In this document: piece by piece, positions 5,134-7,461 of the stretch
Layout: the number at the start of each line of letters is the position of its first letter
Numbering within the stretch: position 1 is the first letter of the stretch
Notes under the pieces: model-generated
The model's input: only the letters and a program-made list of their open reading frames with translations
What the model was told of the DNA's origin: nothing
The model's database searches: none
Assembly (NCBI GenBank): GCA_903905685.1
Contig: CAIVHI010000470.1
Location: 1-7,461, forward strand
From: an uncultured Bacteroidota bacterium
Lineage (GTDB): Bacteria; Bacteroidota; Bacteroidia; Chitinophagales; Chitinophagaceae
Direction: 5' to 3'
DNA length: 7,461 nt
Program-made: the position numbers and the translations under genes

Positions 5134-7461
5134 ATGAAAAGAATATTGCTGCAGTTGGCATTATTACTCTTAATCGGTTTCAGTGCACAGGCTCAAACAC
5201 ACACCGTTACCGGTAAAGTGGTGGATGAGCATGGTCAGTCGCTGTCCGGAGTCGAAGTTGCGGCTGCGGGTGGCAATGCGGCTACCGAGACGGATGCCAA
5301 TGGCGACTGGTTGTTGGAAGTGCCCGATGGCATTATGGCCTTTTATGTACAGGCATCGGGCTACAACGCCAAAAGCATCGAAGATTCTTCGCAATTCATC
5401 CTCATCCAACTCGCCGCTGCGTCAAAATCGCAAGATGGAAACATCATCACTGCTCTTGGTGCGGTGAGAGATCGTAATGAAGTGGGCTATAATGCGCAAA
5501 CCTTGAACGAAGCCGACCTCAACGACGGCGGCAACATCAGCTTGATTTCTGCATTGTCGGGCAAGGTGACCGGAGCCGATATCAGCAGTACAGGTGGTTA
5601 TGGCGGCACATCGACAATCGTGTTGCGTGGCGCAAAGTCGTTCCTGCAAGACAATAATGCACTTATAGTTGTAGATGGAGTCATCATCAACGACTTCCAG
5701 CGCACGGCCTCTTTCTTGGGAATAGCGAATGTTTACAATCAAGTGAGCTTCGGTAACGGTGCCAACGATATCAATCCCGAAGATATCGAAACGGTTACTG
5801 TTCTCGAAGGGGCCGCAGCCGCCACTTTGTATGGTTCGGCAGGTGCCAACGGAGCGCTCATGATTACCACGAAGTCGGCCAAAAATTGTGCTAAAAACAA
5901 GAAAATGGAAGTGACCTATAAAATGAGTTATTCCCAAACGGAAGTTTTGAAGGTACCTGATGTACAGCATATTTATGGTCAAGGCGATGTTTATTCCGGC
6001 CTTTCCGACTATAGGGCAACCAATTACAGTTGGGGTGCGCCTTTCGATAATGTACTTCGTCCATGGGGGCAAATCATCAATGGCAAACAAATGGTGAAAC
6101 CCTATTCCGACCAAGCCAACAATATTCAAGACTTCTTCGATTTCGGTAATGCCCTCAACAACTACGCATCGGTAAAAGGAAGCGGCGAGAAAACTACCTA
6201 CTTTTTATCGTTGGATGCCGCCAACAGCACAGGCGTTATTCCCAACAACTACACCAATAGGTACAGCACCCGTTTCAATGGTACTGCCGACTTGTCGAAC
6301 AATTTCTATTCCCAGCTGAACGTCAATGTAATGAGCAGCCAGACACGTGCCGAATATGAAGGCGACGGTGGTGCTACAGGCAATGCAGGCGTGATGGAGA
6401 ACCTGCTGAACATTCCACGCGATATACCCGTTACCGAGCTTTCCAATTTGTCCAATCCATTCTACGCCATGAACTTCATCGATACGTCGGGGGCACATAA
6501 GTATGGCTACTTCAGTTCGAAATATGCCAACCCCTATTGGTCGGCAAAAACGTTCAGTAATGTCAATACCAGTAACCGCGTTACCGGCGACTTGAAATTT
6601 GGTTACAAGAAGTTCGGTATCGACATCTTTGACCGCATCGGCGTAGACATCAATTCGGATAATGCCGCATTCCAAACTCCTCAATACCTCGTTACAGCTG
6701 CCGACCAGTCGTCGCTTTACCCGGGCACGGGATATGTAGGCACCGGTTACAATTCCAACGGCGGCTATGCACAAGCCCAATACAGCGGCACCCGTATGTA
6801 CAATGACTTGATAGGCAACTACAAAAATTCCCTCACCAACGATATCGGGTTGGATGCAACCGTCGGTACATCGCTTTCCATGAGCCACAACGCCATCTTG
6901 AATTCGGTAATCAATCCCGTAACCGGCGGCTTGGTGATTCCCGACTTCTACAACTTCTCCAACACTGCGGGTGCCATCACGTCATCCAATATGATTTACG
7001 ACAACAACACGTTTGGCATTTTCGGGGACTTCCGCTTCAACTACCGTCACACCTACTTCTTGGAGTTGACCGGCAGGACAGATTGGTCTTCTACTTTCAA
7101 TTATTCCGAACCCCATTTCTATCCCGGTGCCAATGCTTCTTGGTTGTTTACCGAGCACCTCAATGGTCGTATCAAAGACAAATGGTTGAACTACGGCAAG
7201 ATTCGTTTTGGTGCTGCCGGCGCAGGTACAGGTGCGGTTCCTTATGCAAACAACAATGCAGGATTTGCGCAACTGCCCATTGCTACAGCGAATGGCTCGG
7301 TTGCAACTCCTTTCAACAACATCCCTGCTTACCAAATCCAAAATACATACGGCGATCAAAGCCTTCGCCCCGAGTTGACGCGTGAGTATGAAACCGGTAC
7401 CGACCTCGCGTTCTTGCGCGACCGTATCACTTTCTCGTTTACCTACTATAATTCCTATACC
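5134..7461 (+). CDS. SusC-like TonB-dependent outer-membrane receptor, 5' part
   Basis: SusC-family receptors form a 22-strand outer-membrane barrel that imports glycans or peptides using TonB energy, with a SusD-like lipoprotein as lid. The first 776 codons are present; full members are about 1000 residues, so the gene runs off the window. Order: signal peptide 1-20 with a likely cut at SAQA/Q; carboxypeptidase-regulatory-like beta domain about 25-84 (VTGKVVDEHGQSLSGVEV); a linker with the SusC-type TALGAVRDRNEVGY (106-119); plug domain about 130-249 with ISALSGKVTGADIS, ALIVVDGVIIN (176-186) and PEDIETVTVLEGAAAATLYG (215-234), then ANGALMITTK; after that, the barrel with many aromatic-rich strands. 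No stop or frameshift was seen. It starts 226 bases after the flippase and is probably a separate unit. A susD homologue would be expected next. The ligand cannot be inferred. Confidence 0.93.
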   Translation, partial: MKRILLQLALLLLIGFSAQAQTHTVTGKVVDEHGQSLSGVEVAAAGGNAATETDANGDWLLEVPDGIMAFYVQASGYNAKSIEDSSQFILIQLAAASKSQDGNIITALGAVRDRNEVGYNAQTLNEADLNDGGNISLISALSGKVTGADISSTGGYGGTSTIVLRGAKSFLQDNNALIVVDGVIINDFQRTASFLGIANVYNQVSFGNGANDINPEDIETVTVLEGAAAATLYGSAGANGALMITTKSAKNCAKNKKMEVTYKMSYSQTEVLKVPDVQHIYGQGDVYSGLSDYRATNYSWGAPFDNVLRPWGQIINGKQMVKPYSDQANNIQDFFDFGNALNNYASVKGSGEKTTYFLSLDAANSTGVIPNNYTNRYSTRFNGTADLSNNFYSQLNVNVMSSQTRAEYEGDGGATGNAGVMENLLNIPRDIPVTELSNLSNPFYAMNFIDTSGAHKYGYFSSKYANPYWSAKTFSNVNTSNRVTGDLKFGYKKFGIDIFDRIGVDINSDNAAFQTPQYLVTAADQSSLYPGTGYVGTGYNSNGGYAQAQYSGTRMYNDLIGNYKNSLTNDIGLDATVGTSLSMSHNAILNSVINPVTGGLVIPDFYNFSNTAGAITSSNMIYDNNTFGIFGDFRFNYRHTYFLELTGRTDWSSTFNYSEPHFYPGANASWLFTEHLNGRIKDKWLNYGKIRFGAAGAGTGAVPYANNNAGFAQLPIATANGSVATPFNNIPAYQIQNTYGDQSLRPELTREYETGTDLAFLRDRITFSFTYYNSYT

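Noticed and set aside
5422..6888. Two long minus-strand open frames (235 and 227 codons) inside the SusC-like gene
   Set aside because: The plus frame is continuous with clear plug and barrel motifs. The antisense frames are low-complexity I/V/G/R-rich shadows of its codon usage.
1..7461. CRISPR array, tRNA or rRNA genes, insertion sequences
   Set aside because: I found no regularly spaced repeats, cloverleaf-like sequence, transposase frame or terminal inverted repeats with target duplications.

Overview
The window comes from a Bacteroidetes (probably Bacteroidales) genome. The evidence is Bacteroidetes-type ribosomal proteins, a SusC-family TonB-dependent receptor, weak Shine-Dalgarno sites, and a TAnnTTTG-type promoter element ahead of infA. 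I found no clear undescribed defence or mobile system. The most unusual signals are a chimeric-looking left edge and several RNA-structure candidates inside the ribosomal cluster.

Left part, minus strand, read from about 2145 down to 127: infA, rpmJ, rpsM, rpsK, rpsD. This is the usual Bacteroidetes order for the end of the spc/alpha ribosomal region, but rpoA and rplQ do not follow. RpsD loses its last ~50 residues at about 160-171. There the sequence switches to the opposite-strand coding sequence of a Y-family (DinB/UmuC-like) DNA polymerase, which is cut at the same place. This looks like a recombination breakpoint or, more likely, an assembly chimera. The intergenic gaps hold a stem-loop before rpsD, a perfect 13-bp hairpin with an A5T10 tract directly before rpsM, and an in-frame open stretch after the rpmJ stop.

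Middle, 2251-4907: a family-4-type glycosyltransferase (minus) and a Wzx-like polysaccharide flippase (plus) are transcribed divergently from a 56-bp gap. They probably act in surface polysaccharide or LPS assembly: the transferase adds a sugar on the cytoplasmic side and the flippase moves lipid-linked glycan across the inner membrane. The transferase lies directly upstream of infA, where secY/map are commonly found in relatives.

Right part, 5134-7461: the first 776 codons of a SusC-like outer-membrane receptor (signal peptide, carboxypeptidase-regulatory-like domain, plug, part of the barrel), running off the window. A SusD partner would be expected just beyond the edge. The 226-bp gap before it carries short direct and inverted repeats.
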